Part shown: positions 9,647 to 18,212 of the stretch, in pieces
How positions within the stretch are numbered: position 1 is the stretch's first letter
Layout: each line of letters begins with the position of its first letter
Origin: UBA1563 sp041671545
Lineage (GTDB): Bacteria; Bacteroidota; Ignavibacteria; Ignavibacteriales; Ignavibacteriaceae
NCBI GenBank assembly: GCA_041671545.1
Contig: JBAZBI010000003.1
Span: 62,001-126,000, forward strand
Direction: 5' to 3'
DNA length: 64,000 nt
Translations under genes and position numbers: made by a program
Notes under the pieces: model-generated
What the model saw: the letters and a program-made list of their open reading frames with translations, nothing else
Databases searched by the model: none
What the model was told of the DNA's origin: nothing

Positions 9647-9680
9647 AATTTCTTCAAATAAAAGAGATGAAAATAAGCAT

Positions 9681-9703
9681 GAGCGGAAAAGTATTTTCCG
9701 CTC
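9681..9703 (-). terminator. Hairpin downstream of enolase
   Basis: Inverted arms GAGCGGAAAA / TTTTCCGCTC with a 3-base loop, between the enolase stop and the DMT gene start. The T-run on the minus side is short, so it may be an imperfect terminator or an mRNA-stabilising hairpin. Confidence 0.5.
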
Positions 9704-9715
9704 ACTATATAGATT

Positions 9716-11008
9716 TTATGCTTTGTAGTTTAGGGCTGATAGTCCCAAGAAATTAGCCGAAAGACCAAGTTCTTCTTCAATGCGTAACAATTGATTGTAT
9801 TTTGCAATTCGGTCTGTTCGGCTTGCAGAACCGGTTTTAATTTGTCCCGCGTTCGTGGCAACAGCAATATCTGCAATTGTGGTGTCTTCAGTTTCACCGG
9901 AACGGTGACTGATAACCGCAGTATATCCGTTTTTCTTTGCGAGTTCAATTGCATCAAGTGTTTCGGTCAATGTACCGATTTGATTTACTTTAATAAGAAT
10001 TGAGTTTGCAACTCCGCGTTGAATACCGCGAGCTAAAATTTCTGTGTTGGTAACAAATAAATCATCTCCAACCAACTGAATTTTCCCGCCGAGTTTCTTG
10101 GTCAAGACATCCCAACCGTCCCAATCATGTTCTGAAAGTCCGTCTTCAATTGAAAGTATCGGATATTGGCTAACCCATTTTGCCCAATATTCAACCATTT
10201 GCTCGGAAGAAATTTCAGATTTATCTGATTTAAAGAATTGATAAACTTTTTTATCTTTCAACCACATTTCACTCGTAGCAGGATCAAGAGCAATTCCAAT
10301 GTCTTCACCGGGTTTGTATCCGGCTTTTTGAATTGCTTCAAGAATTACTTCAATTGCTTCTTCATTCGATTTTAAATTCGGAGCGAATCCGCCTTCATCG
10401 CCAACAGCCGTGCTGTAGCCGCGTTTTTTCAAAACTGATTTTAAGGTGTGAAAAGTTTCGGTGCCCATTCTTAGTGCATCTGCAAAATCTTCTGCGCCAA
10501 CAGGCATGATCATAAATTCCTGGAAATCAACATTATTATCGGCATGACTTCCACCGTTGATAATATTCATCATCGGAACGGGAAGAACTTTAGCGTTTGC
10601 TCCGCCGATGTATCTGTACAACGGCAATCCACATGCTTGTGCAGCAGCTTTTGCAACAGCAAGTGAAACACCAAGGATTGCGTTCGCTCCCAAGTTCGAT
10701 TTATTTTCAGTTCCATCAAGATCAATTAGAAACTGGTCAATTCCCGTTTGATCAAGCGCGTCAAAATCAACTAATTCAACCGCGATTTTTTCGTTAACGT
10801 TATCCACAGCTTTCAAAACACCTTTTCCAAGGTAGCGGGTTTCATCACCGTCACGTAATTCGCATGCTTCAAAATCACCGGTGGATGCGCCGCTTGGTAC
10901 AGCTGCACGGCCAATAAATCCACTTTCTAATTCAACTTCTGCTTCTAAGGTCGGGTTACCGCGTGAGTCAAGAATTTCTCTTGCTCTAACATCAATAATT
11001 GTAGTCAT
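9716..11008 (-). CDS. eno: Enolase
   Basis: A 430-residue phosphopyruvate hydratase, the normal length. It converts 2-phosphoglycerate to phosphoenolpyruvate in glycolysis. Conserved features are ARIEILDSRGNPT-type N-terminus (VRAREILDSRGNPT), the GGSHADNNVDFQEFMIMPVG loop, Mg2+ ligands in ALDPATSE, SIEDGLSEHDWDGW and LVGDDLFVTN, catalytic Lys in ILIKVNQIGT, and the SHRSGETEDTTIAD signature. An AGGAG ribosome site precedes the ATG. Very secure. Confidence 0.98.
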   Translation of the reverse strand: MTTIIDVRAREILDSRGNPTLEAEVELESGFIGRAAVPSGASTGDFEACELRDGDETRYLGKGVLKAVDNVNEKIAVELVDFDALDQTGIDQFLIDLDGTENKSNLGANAILGVSLAVAKAAAQACGLPLYRYIGGANAKVLPVPMMNIINGGSHADNNVDFQEFMIMPVGAEDFADALRMGTETFHTLKSVLKKRGYSTAVGDEGGFAPNLKSNEEAIEVILEAIQKAGYKPGEDIGIALDPATSEMWLKDKKVYQFFKSDKSEISSEQMVEYWAKWVSQYPILSIEDGLSEHDWDGWDVLTKKLGGKIQLVGDDLFVTNTEILARGIQRGVANSILIKVNQIGTLTETLDAIELAKKNGYTAVISHRSGETEDTTIADIAVATNAGQIKTGSASRTDRIAKYNQLLRIEEELGLSANFLGLSALNYKA

Positions 11009-11155
11009 ACTATTTCTCCTTTAGTTTCTAAATCAATAATAGGTAAAAATGAAAATTTAATTTCATCACAAAATTAAGTAATTTAGCATTGAGTTTTTAA
11101 TCTTATTGTAGAATTATTTCTTCGTTTTTTTACAAATCTGAACAGTAATGATCAT

Positions 11156-11228
11156 GCCCCCATAGCTCAGTGGATTAGAGCAATGGCCTCCGAAGCCGTG
11201 TGCGTAGGTTCGAGTCCTACTGGGGGTA
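11156..11228 (+). tRNA. tRNA-Arg (anticodon CCG)
   Basis: Full cloverleaf: acceptor GCCCCCA/TGGGGGT, D-arm GCTC..GAGC, anticodon arm ATGGC-CTCCGAA-GCCGT with anticodon CCG, and T-arm GTAGG-TTCGAGT-CCTAC. Discriminator A; CCA is not encoded. Confidence 0.93.
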
Positions 11229-11316
11229 CTAAGTTAGTAGAAAATTGAAATAGGAAAGTCGAAAGTACCGGAAGAATTATTTTTAAATATGATTTTAACT
11301 TGCAATTGATTTGCTT

Positions 11317-11389
11317 GCCCTCGTAGCTCAGTGGATAGAGCAGAAGTTTCCTAAACTTTTGGCCGGAGGTTCGATTCCTCTCGAGGGTA
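11317..11389 (+). tRNA. tRNA-Arg (anticodon CCT)
   Basis: Full cloverleaf: acceptor GCCCTCG/CGAGGGT, D-arm GCTC..GAGC, anticodon loop TTCCTAA with anticodon CCT, and T-arm GGAGG-TTCGATT-CCTCT. Discriminator A; no CCA encoded. It follows the other tRNA-Arg by 88 bp on the same strand, likely in one transcript. Confidence 0.92.
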
Positions 11390-11403
11390 CTTTAAAGAAT
11401 TTT

Positions 11404-11730
11404 TTAATTCCAGTGACGGTAGGTAAACGACGGAGCGTTTTGATTTAAAGTATCATTAAGTACCTGAAACCGCTCGACTGGTTTAGCAACATGTTCAATA
11501 GTTTTTTTTGATGGGGATGGTTCTGATAAGTTTTCCGGAACTGAAAATGTATAGACCTTACTGCTTGTGTAGAATTGTTTTGGGGGAAGTTTTCTTAATC
11601 TTTCTTCTTCCTTTTTTTTCCGAAGCATGATCATCTTATTCGTAACAATCGAAAAGATTGCAACTGCCAAAAATATAACGAGAATACCAATAGTGATGTA
11701 GTTAATCATTGATTGAAGATCTAAATGCAT
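11404..11730 (-). CDS. Small single-span membrane protein, unknown function
   Basis: A 108-residue protein with one strong membrane helix (ITIGILVIFLAVAIFSIV) close to the N-terminus, followed by a Lys/Arg/Glu-rich segment and a polar tail that ends HWN. AGGA lies five bases before the ATG at 11730, supporting this start. The positive charges after the helix predict a cytoplasmic tail. I do not recognise the family. It runs toward the two tRNA-Arg genes. Confidence 0.6.
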   Translation of the reverse strand: MHLDLQSMINYITIGILVIFLAVAIFSIVTNKMIMLRKKKEEERLRKLPPKQFYTSSKVYTFSVPENLSEPSPSKKTIEHVAKPVERFQVLNDTLNQNAPSFTYRHWN

Positions 11731-11940
11731 GTTTCCTAAATTCTTGTTAAATGTTGAAAATCAAGTTGCACAAATATAAAGTGATTCGATCATTAATAAA
11801 TAGAAATTTTCTCTTGTCTGATTTATATCACATCTACATTTTTTAATCTTTTTTTAAGATTCTAACTAAGGGTTGCTTTTCTACCTACAACAAACTTAAG
11901 GTTAGATTAATTCCCTGATAAAAATTAAAAGTTTCACAAA

Positions 11941-13044
11941 CTATTTGGATCGATTAGCTTTTGCAGAAGAATGGGAAGCTTCCAGCAGCATCAATAATTT
12001 TTCCCCAATTTTATAATTCTCATTGATTCCCGAAAAAATTTCACTCTGAGGACCGTAAGAAAATACTCCAACCATCGCTGCGGTATGACCTTTTGAAGCA
12101 AAGTCAATTTCCATCTTTTCTCCATCTACCTCACCGCCGGTTATTGCAGCGCCGCCCGTTTCATGATCCGCTGTTACCAACACCAATGTTTCTTTGTTCG
12201 ATTCTGCAAAATCAAGTACAGTTTTGATAGCTTTTTCGAAATCGTTCAACTCATTAAAAAGAACATCCTGAAGATTTTCATGACCACCGTGATCGATTTG
12301 CGAACCTTCAACCATCAGCACAAATCCATTTTTATTTTTTGTAAGTCCTTCCAATGCTTTTTTTGTTAAGTCTGAAAGAGAATAATCTCTCTGGTTGGCG
12401 GCTTTTAAATCATATGGTTCGAGAAGTGCGTAATATTTTTGTGCATCAGAATTTATCAAATCGTCATAGCTACTAAAAACCTTATAACCGTTCATTTCTA
12501 TTTGACGCCATAAATTTTGGTTGTCTTTTCTTTTGCCACCTGATGAATCTGGGAGAAAATATTGCTTCCCACCACCAATAACTATGTCAGTCTTTGACTC
12601 GGAAATTTGTTTTGCAAGAAGTTCGCTTTCATGCCGATTGGTAGTATGCCCTAAAAATGCTGCCGGAGTTGCATTTACAATTTCTGAAGTTACCACAACA
12701 CCTGTTGAAAGATTTTTTTGTTTAGCTAAATCCAAGATTGATTGAATTGGCTTCCCGGATTTGTTAACGCCAATTGAGCCATTGTTTGTAGTTTCGCCAC
12801 ATGCGAGGGCTGTCCCACCTGCAGCTGAATCTGTTTTTAGTTTATCCGCTGAACAAGTTATTGAAAATCCGGTGATAGGAAATCTTTTAAATGATGAATT
12901 TGGATTGGTTAAAACTGACATGCTAACTTGAGAAACTCCCATTCCGTCACCGATCATGATGATAATATTCTTTGGAAGTTTTGGTGTGCCTGCAAAAATC
13001 AGCGAAGAAAGAATGAGTACGAAAGAGAAAACTATTTTTTTCAT
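11941..13044 (-). CDS. Alkaline phosphatase
   Basis: A 367-residue exported protein with a signal peptide (MKKIVFSFVLILSSLIFAG). It belongs to the PhoA/metal-dependent alkaline phosphatase family: the metal-binding IIMIGDGMG at the N-terminus, the nucleophile motif KTDSAAGGTALACG, the later DHGGHEN and LVTADHETGGAAITG motifs that bind the two zinc ions. It hydrolyses phosphate monoesters in the periplasm. Length is somewhat shorter than E. coli PhoA, as in Bacillus-type enzymes. A terminator hairpin separates it from ilvE upstream, so it is probably transcribed alone. Confidence 0.93.
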   Translation of the reverse strand: MKKIVFSFVLILSSLIFAGTPKLPKNIIIMIGDGMGVSQVSMSVLTNPNSSFKRFPITGFSITCSADKLKTDSAAGGTALACGETTNNGSIGVNKSGKPIQSILDLAKQKNLSTGVVVTSEIVNATPAAFLGHTTNRHESELLAKQISESKTDIVIGGGKQYFLPDSSGGKRKDNQNLWRQIEMNGYKVFSSYDDLINSDAQKYYALLEPYDLKAANQRDYSLSDLTKKALEGLTKNKNGFVLMVEGSQIDHGGHENLQDVLFNELNDFEKAIKTVLDFAESNKETLVLVTADHETGGAAITGGEVDGEKMEIDFASKGHTAAMVGVFSYGPQSEIFSGINENYKIGEKLLMLLEASHSSAKANRSK

Positions 13045-13058
13045 TAACGACCTATAAA

Positions 13059-13085
13059 AAAACTCTCCACTTTAGGGAGAGTTTT
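13059..13085 (-). terminator. Terminator of ilvE
   Basis: Minus-strand hairpin AAAACTCTCCC..GGAGAGTTTT followed by a T-run, located just after the aminotransferase stop and before the alkaline phosphatase start. Confidence 0.8.
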
Positions 13086-13108
13086 ACTAATGAAGAAATG
13101 TAATTAAA

Positions 13109-14191
13109 TTAGACCGCAACTTCCGTTGGAACTTTTGTTATCCAATTGTGTTTATCGGTTGAATTTCCGCGTTGAATTTCAGTAATTTCGTTAAATAATT
13201 CAACAGCAAGATTACTGGCTTCACCATTATTGATAACCATTTTTTTATCTTTAAAAGTCACTTCCGAAACCGGAGAAATAATCGCGGCAGTGCCGGTTCC
13301 AAAAACACCTTTTAATTTACCATTATTGTAAGCCTCGATAAATTCATCAACACTTATAAGTCTTTCGTTTATCGTATAATTCTTATCTTTTAATAACTGA
13401 ATAACAGAAGCTCTTGTAATTCCGGGAAGAATACTACCTGTAAGTTTGGGAGTGGCAATTTCATTTTCAAATTCTACAAAAATGTTCATCGTTCCAACTT
13501 CTTCAAGATATTTTTGTTCAATCCCATCAAGCCATAAAACTTGTGTGTATCCCATTTGATTTGCAATTTCTGTAGCGAGAAGGCTGGCAGCATAATTCCC
13601 GGAGGTCTTCGCATCCCCAACTCCTTTTCTTACCGCGCGGACATAATCATCTTGCATTAAAATCTTTACCGGTTTAAATCCTTCAGGATAATATGCTCCA
13701 ACCGGAGATAACATAATAATAAACTTATATTTTTTAGACGGATGGACACCCAATATCTCATCTGTTCCAAACATGATCGGTCTAATATAAAGTGATTCAC
13801 CGCTGTTGGTTGGTATCCAATCCTTTTCAATCGAAACTAATTCTTTTAATGCATGAAGAACAAAAACTTCGTCTATTTGAGGCATGCATAATCTTTTTGC
13901 CGAATTGTTCAATCTCTTTAGATGAGATTCAGGGCGGAAAATTACCGTCTCACCATCTACTGTGTGGAAAGCTTTAAGCCCTTCAAAAATTGATTGCCCA
14001 TAGTGGATAAACATTGCTGCCGGATGAACAGATAGATTTTCTACCGGTTTAATAGCGCAATTGTGCCATCCTTTTTCAGATGAATAATCCATCTCAAAAA
14101 TATGGGCGGTAAAAATTGTTCCGAAACCTAATTTAGAAGGTAATTCAACTTTGGAGGTTCTGGATTTGTTTTGATAGGATATTTTTTCCAT
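13109..14191 (-). CDS. ilvE: Branched-chain amino acid aminotransferase
   Basis: A 360-residue PLP enzyme of fold type IV, the long form typical of Bacteroidota (BCAT group II). Key features are FIHYGQSIFEGLKAF near the N-terminus, GVGDAKTSGNYAASLLA with the PLP-binding lysine, LWLDGIEQKYLEEVGTMNIF, and the phosphate-contacting GTGTAAIISPV. It interconverts Leu, Ile and Val with their 2-oxo acids. AAGGA precedes the ATG by six bases. Two tandem structured RNAs lie upstream on the same strand, and each ends in its own terminator. Confidence 0.95.
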   Translation of the reverse strand: MEKISYQNKSRTSKVELPSKLGFGTIFTAHIFEMDYSSEKGWHNCAIKPVENLSVHPAAMFIHYGQSIFEGLKAFHTVDGETVIFRPESHLKRLNNSAKRLCMPQIDEVFVLHALKELVSIEKDWIPTNSGESLYIRPIMFGTDEILGVHPSKKYKFIIMLSPVGAYYPEGFKPVKILMQDDYVRAVRKGVGDAKTSGNYAASLLATEIANQMGYTQVLWLDGIEQKYLEEVGTMNIFVEFENEIATPKLTGSILPGITRASVIQLLKDKNYTINERLISVDEFIEAYNNGKLKGVFGTGTAAIISPVSEVTFKDKKMVINNGEASNLAVELFNEITEIQRGNSTDKHNWITKVPTEVAV

Positions 14192-14257
14192 TACGATTCC
14201 TTAAAAAATGAGAAAAAGCCGTCTGCTATTTACGCAATTTCCCAATAAGTTTAAAAT

Positions 14258-14327
14258 AAAAATGCCCGGTGGAGGGCTACCGGGCGTGGGAAGATTCACT
14301 ATGGGGGGTAAGCATAATGAATCGTGG
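14258..14327 (-). ncRNA. Putative small structured RNA, copy A
   Basis: On the minus strand a Bacteroidota-type -7 element TAAGTTTG (14330-14337) is followed by about 70 nt with two hairpins. The first is GATTCATTATG / CATAGTGAATC with loop CTTACCCCC (14293-14323). The second is GCCCGGT / ACCGGGC with loop AGCCCTCC (14264-14285), ending in a T-run as a rho-independent terminator. A near-identical copy starts 153 bp upstream with its own -7 element, so these are likely separate transcripts and not one leader. Both loops are C-rich and could pair with GGAGG-type ribosome sites. A 12-codon frame inside it lacks Leu/Ile/Val control codons, arguing against a classic ilv attenuator. Confidence 0.6.
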
Positions 14328-14410
14328 TTCAAACTTAAAACACTTTTTTAAAAAAAGCAAGTACTTTTTTTCAATTTTATAAAAAATTTGGAATTTTTCC
14401 GAATGGACAA

Positions 14411-14480
14411 AAAAATGCCCGGTGGAGGGCTACCGGGCGTGGGAAGATTCACTATGGGGGGTAAGCATAATGAATCGTGG
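14411..14480 (-). ncRNA. Putative small structured RNA, copy B
   Basis: Second copy of the element at 14258, identical through the two hairpins and the segment between them (terminator hairpin 14417-14438), with its own -7 element TAAGTTTG at 14483-14490 and a T-run after the terminator stem. Upstream A/T tracts differ between the copies while the RNA core does not, which suggests selection on the RNA. The rest of the 14490-14771 stretch has only a weak 72-codon frame that I do not accept as a gene. Confidence 0.6.
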
Positions 14481-14771
14481 TTCAAACTTAATAGACTTTT
14501 TTAAAAAAAGCAAGTGAAATTTTTATCATTTTAAACTTTTTTTTCAGAAAAAATTTTGCTTGAAATTACTTTGAGGCAGTTACTTTTTCTAGAGAATGAT
14601 TCCATAAGACGGTTTGCAACACGCAATTCTTTTCTTATCAACTTTAATATTAATTTTACATAGGCATTTAAAGTTAATTTCGCCAAAATTTTAGTGCTAA
14701 AGTTGATACTTGGATTATTGGCAACATTTTTATAATCGGGAAATATCATTCACTCTGGTATTGTAAATAAA

Positions 14772-17132
14772 ATGAAATTTAAAATTATATCGTTCTTTTT
14801 TCTTTCTCTGTCATTAGAATTTTTCGCTCAAAGTTTTTCGCTTAGCGGATATATCCGTGACATGAAAACCGGAAAAGTTTTGGATGGAGCAGTGGTGATA
14901 CTTAATAACAATCACCATACGGTTACAAATAACCGGGGTTATTATTCTTTTAAAAATCTTTTCAAAGGAAGTTACTCGGTAAAAGTATCCCGACTCGGAT
15001 ATAAATCTTTCCCGGCAACTGTAATAATTGAAAATGAAGCAGTTACAAAAGATTTCTCTATTGAACCATCGCCTATAGAATTTGATGAAGTACTTGTAAA
15101 TTCAAACAGAGCTTCAAAATATTTGCGCAATTCCCCCTACTCCGAGTTATTGATAGACAAAACACAAATTGAAACTCGATCCTTTCAGTCGGTATCGGAT
15201 GTACTGAAAGAACAACCGGGACTATCCCTTTTGCGTGATGGAATATGGGGAATTGAGATCAACATCCGCGGACTAAGTCGCGAGAATTTGGTCACTTTAA
15301 TCGACGGAAATAGAATTGCAACCTCTACAGATGTAGCAGCACGGCTTTCAATGATTGACTTGGATGATGTTGAAAGAATCGAAGTAATTAAAGGTGCTTC
15401 ATCTTCTATTTATGGATCAGGAGCAACCGGTGGAATAATAAATGTGATTACAAAAACTCCTTCCTTCAATGAAAATTTTATGCTGAAAGGAAATTTTTCA
15501 TCGGGCTTAAGTACCGTTAACAAAATGCTTTTTTCTTCAGGCTCAATAAATACTGGAAATTCTTTTTGGTCATCGAAAATATCAGGTTCGTTCAGAAAAG
15601 CAGGGAACACCAAAACTCCAGCAGGAGAATTGAAGAATAGCCAATTCAAAGATTACAGTTTCTCTGCAACGATAAACTTTATTCCTTTAGAAAACAATTT
15701 ACTCAAATTCAATTATCAACTTTTTAAAGCGGACGATGTGGGAATTCCCGGCGCTTCTGTTTTTTTACCAAATGCTGAAGTGCGCTATCCGGATGAAAAA
15801 AGAGAAATGATTTCTGCCGGTTATGAGATCCAAAATATATCAAAGCTATTTTATAAATTTTCTTTAAAATATTCATATCAGGTGATCGACAGAAATGTTG
15901 AGAATCTTCCTCACGTCATCTCAATTGATACAATAAAAGCTATTCGTGCGACCGTTTTGAAAATAAATCCTTCTGCTACTCACAAGAATAATAATTTGCA
16001 AATTCAGTCTGATTTTATCCTTGGTGAAAATAATAATCTTGTTCTTGGATTGGATTACTGGGATAGAAACTATTCCGGTATTCGTGAAAAATTTCAAAAA
16101 ATTGAAACTTTGGCAAGCGACGGAAGTGTTTTAAGCACGACGAATAAAGTCGTTGGCGAGAAACCGCTACCAGATTCAAAATACAAGAGTCTCGGATTTT
16201 TTGCACAAGATGATGCTGCACTACTTGATGAAAAACTTTTTCTCACGATCGGCGCCCGCATCGATAAAATATATGTTAGCGGTGAGTCAACGCTCAATCC
16301 ACTTTATGAAATTGTGAATGGGAAAATAAATTACACGCCAAAAGGACAAAAGATTATTTGGAATAGAATTAAGACTGATGAAATTTCAAACAGCTCAAAT
16401 CTCGGTTTAAAATATTTATGTAATGAAAAAATAGATTTGACATTAAGTCTCGGCTATTCCTTCCGTTCCCCATCACTTGAAGAAAGATTTCAATACATTG
16501 ATCAAGGAGGTCTTGTCCGGGTTGGCGACCCAAATTTAAAATCTGAAAAAGGAAAGTCGGTTGATCTCGGATTTCGTTATTATACATCGGATTTTAAATT
16601 GATCTCAAGCATTTTCTATAATCGTTTCAAAGACCTTGTTTCTGAAATTCCCGGAACATTTGAAGGGAAAAATGCTTTCGTAAAAACCAATATCGGCGAA
16701 GCACAATTATACGGATTTGACCTTCACTCCGAATACAATTTCTTAAACGATTATATTTTCCATTTTACCGCGTCATATGTGAAGGGAGACGACATTACAG
16801 CGAAGAGTAATCTTCCCGGAATTCCACCGTTGAACGGTAATGCTGGAATTAAATTCACATTGTTGAATTATCTCGTTGCTGATTTTTCTTCGACAATTTT
16901 TGCTCAACAGAATAAAATTGCAACCGGCGAAATGAAAACACCGGGATACGTATACTTTAATTTATCATGCACCTCAACCTATATTGAATTCGGATTGATC
17001 GAGGCTCAGGCAGCCGGTGGAATTGAAAATATTTTCAACAAAGATTACCGGAATCATTTATCTACCGGTCGTGGATTTATAAAAAGTGAACCGGGTAGAA
17101 ATATTTTTCTTAAACTTAATTTGAAGTGGTAA
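14772..17132 (+). CDS. TonB-dependent outer membrane receptor
   Basis: A 786-residue outer membrane protein. After a signal peptide (ends EFFAQ) there is a carboxypeptidase-regulatory-like beta domain (about 22-105; GYIRDMKTGKVLDGAVVIL, GSYSVKVSRLGYKSF), then the plug domain (about 125-225; VSDVLKEQPGLSLLRDGIWGIEINIRGL, VERIEVIKGASSSIYGSGATGGIINVITK), and a 22-strand barrel ending with NIFNKDYRNHLSTGRGFIKSEPGRNIFLKLNLKW and a terminal aromatic residue. This plan fits siderophore/metal-type receptors, not SusC. The ligand is unknown. The DMT transporter gene follows 34 bp later and may be co-transcribed. Confidence 0.93.
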   Translation: MKFKIISFFFLSLSLEFFAQSFSLSGYIRDMKTGKVLDGAVVILNNNHHTVTNNRGYYSFKNLFKGSYSVKVSRLGYKSFPATVIIENEAVTKDFSIEPSPIEFDEVLVNSNRASKYLRNSPYSELLIDKTQIETRSFQSVSDVLKEQPGLSLLRDGIWGIEINIRGLSRENLVTLIDGNRIATSTDVAARLSMIDLDDVERIEVIKGASSSIYGSGATGGIINVITKTPSFNENFMLKGNFSSGLSTVNKMLFSSGSINTGNSFWSSKISGSFRKAGNTKTPAGELKNSQFKDYSFSATINFIPLENNLLKFNYQLFKADDVGIPGASVFLPNAEVRYPDEKREMISAGYEIQNISKLFYKFSLKYSYQVIDRNVENLPHVISIDTIKAIRATVLKINPSATHKNNNLQIQSDFILGENNNLVLGLDYWDRNYSGIREKFQKIETLASDGSVLSTTNKVVGEKPLPDSKYKSLGFFAQDDAALLDEKLFLTIGARIDKIYVSGESTLNPLYEIVNGKINYTPKGQKIIWNRIKTDEISNSSNLGLKYLCNEKIDLTLSLGYSFRSPSLEERFQYIDQGGLVRVGDPNLKSEKGKSVDLGFRYYTSDFKLISSIFYNRFKDLVSEIPGTFEGKNAFVKTNIGEAQLYGFDLHSEYNFLNDYIFHFTASYVKGDDITAKSNLPGIPPLNGNAGIKFTLLNYLVADFSSTIFAQQNKIATGEMKTPGYVYFNLSCTSTYIEFGLIEAQAAGGIENIFNKDYRNHLSTGRGFIKSEPGRNIFLKLNLKW

Positions 17133-17166
17133 TTCTGAAAAACTTTTCAAAATATTTTATTTGCTT

Positions 17167-18045
17167 ATGACCTGGTTTATAATTGCATTTATTTCTTCTT
17201 TGCTTTCTGCATTTGCAGCAATTACACAAAAGAAAGTGTTGTTCAACCGTAGCCCGCTCGATTTTTCGTTCATGCTTGCAATAGTAAATCTAATTTTTTC
17301 TCTTCCGTTTTTTTTCATGATCGATTATGCAACGGTTAATCCGTCGAATATCTCAATTCTATTTATAAAATCTCTGATTGGAGTCGCGGCTTTTTTATGC
17401 GTTATGACGGCGCTAAAAAATTTGCAGATAAGTAACGCCCTCCCCTTGCTTGCTTTGACGCCAGGATTTGTTGCGATCTTTGCGTTTTTCCTTCTGGGTG
17501 AATCGTTAAAAGCAACAGAAATTGCTGGATTGGTTTCGCTCATCACCGGTACGTACATTTTAGAAAGTAAAAATTTAAAGGAAATCCTTTTTCCACTGAA
17601 TGTATTCTTCAAATCAAAATATCACCGTTACATTTTAGCGGCTTTATTTCTTTTCACGGCATCATCAATCATGGATAAACTTCTTCTTGTAAAAATGAAT
17701 CTTTCTCCAATTTCTTTAACCGGATTCCAACATCTTTTTTTCGCACTTCTTTTTACAGTAATATTTTACTCATATAAAAAGAATAGGGAAGAAATCTTCA
17801 GCACCTTTCAAAAGAAAGACTTCGGCTGGATTGCCTTGATCTCATTATTTACGATCGGATATCGTTATACTCAAGTTGTCTCAATCAGTCTCGCATCGGT
17901 AGCATTAACGTTGGCAGTAAAACGAACTTCTGTATTATGGGCGACAATTATCGGTGGAAAAATATTTAAAGACTCAAATTTGTTTAAGAAGACAATTGCC
18001 GTTCTCTTCATTCTTCTTGGCGCAGTGTTAATTCTGAGAGATTAA
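17167..18045 (+). CDS. DMT-superfamily transporter (EamA)
   Basis: A 292-residue, ten-helix inner membrane protein with two EamA repeats; it starts MTWFIIAFISSLLSAFAAITQKK, and the conserved late motif SVALTLAVKRTSVLWATIIGG is present. I take ATG 17167; a TTG two codons earlier is the only alternative. It is close behind the TonB receptor, so an import or export role linked to that ligand is possible but not shown. Confidence 0.85.
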   Translation: MTWFIIAFISSLLSAFAAITQKKVLFNRSPLDFSFMLAIVNLIFSLPFFFMIDYATVNPSNISILFIKSLIGVAAFLCVMTALKNLQISNALPLLALTPGFVAIFAFFLLGESLKATEIAGLVSLITGTYILESKNLKEILFPLNVFFKSKYHRYILAALFLFTASSIMDKLLLVKMNLSPISLTGFQHLFFALLFTVIFYSYKKNREEIFSTFQKKDFGWIALISLFTIGYRYTQVVSISLASVALTLAVKRTSVLWATIIGGKIFKDSNLFKKTIAVLFILLGAVLILRD

Positions 18046-18212
18046 TTCTTTTCAATGTTATTTTGTGAGAAATTTTTAAAAAAATCAGAATATCCATCAA
18101 AACATTAATCTACTTTTTTGAGGATAGCGAATTAGTTAATTTATTAAAGGATTCTACAACTTTTTTTCTATTTGAAACAAGTGATCATCCATCACTAAAA
18201 AAAGGATTTCAC

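Noticed and set aside
14192..14500. Classical amino-acid attenuator for ilvE
   Set aside because: The only short frame (MLTPHSESSHAR) has a single Leu codon and no Ile or Val codon, and the element is duplicated with separate terminators and -7 elements.
14531..14749. 72-codon minus-strand frame before the sRNA pair
   Set aside because: No ribosome site, Lys/Asn-rich composition as expected from AT-rich DNA, and no recognisable motif.
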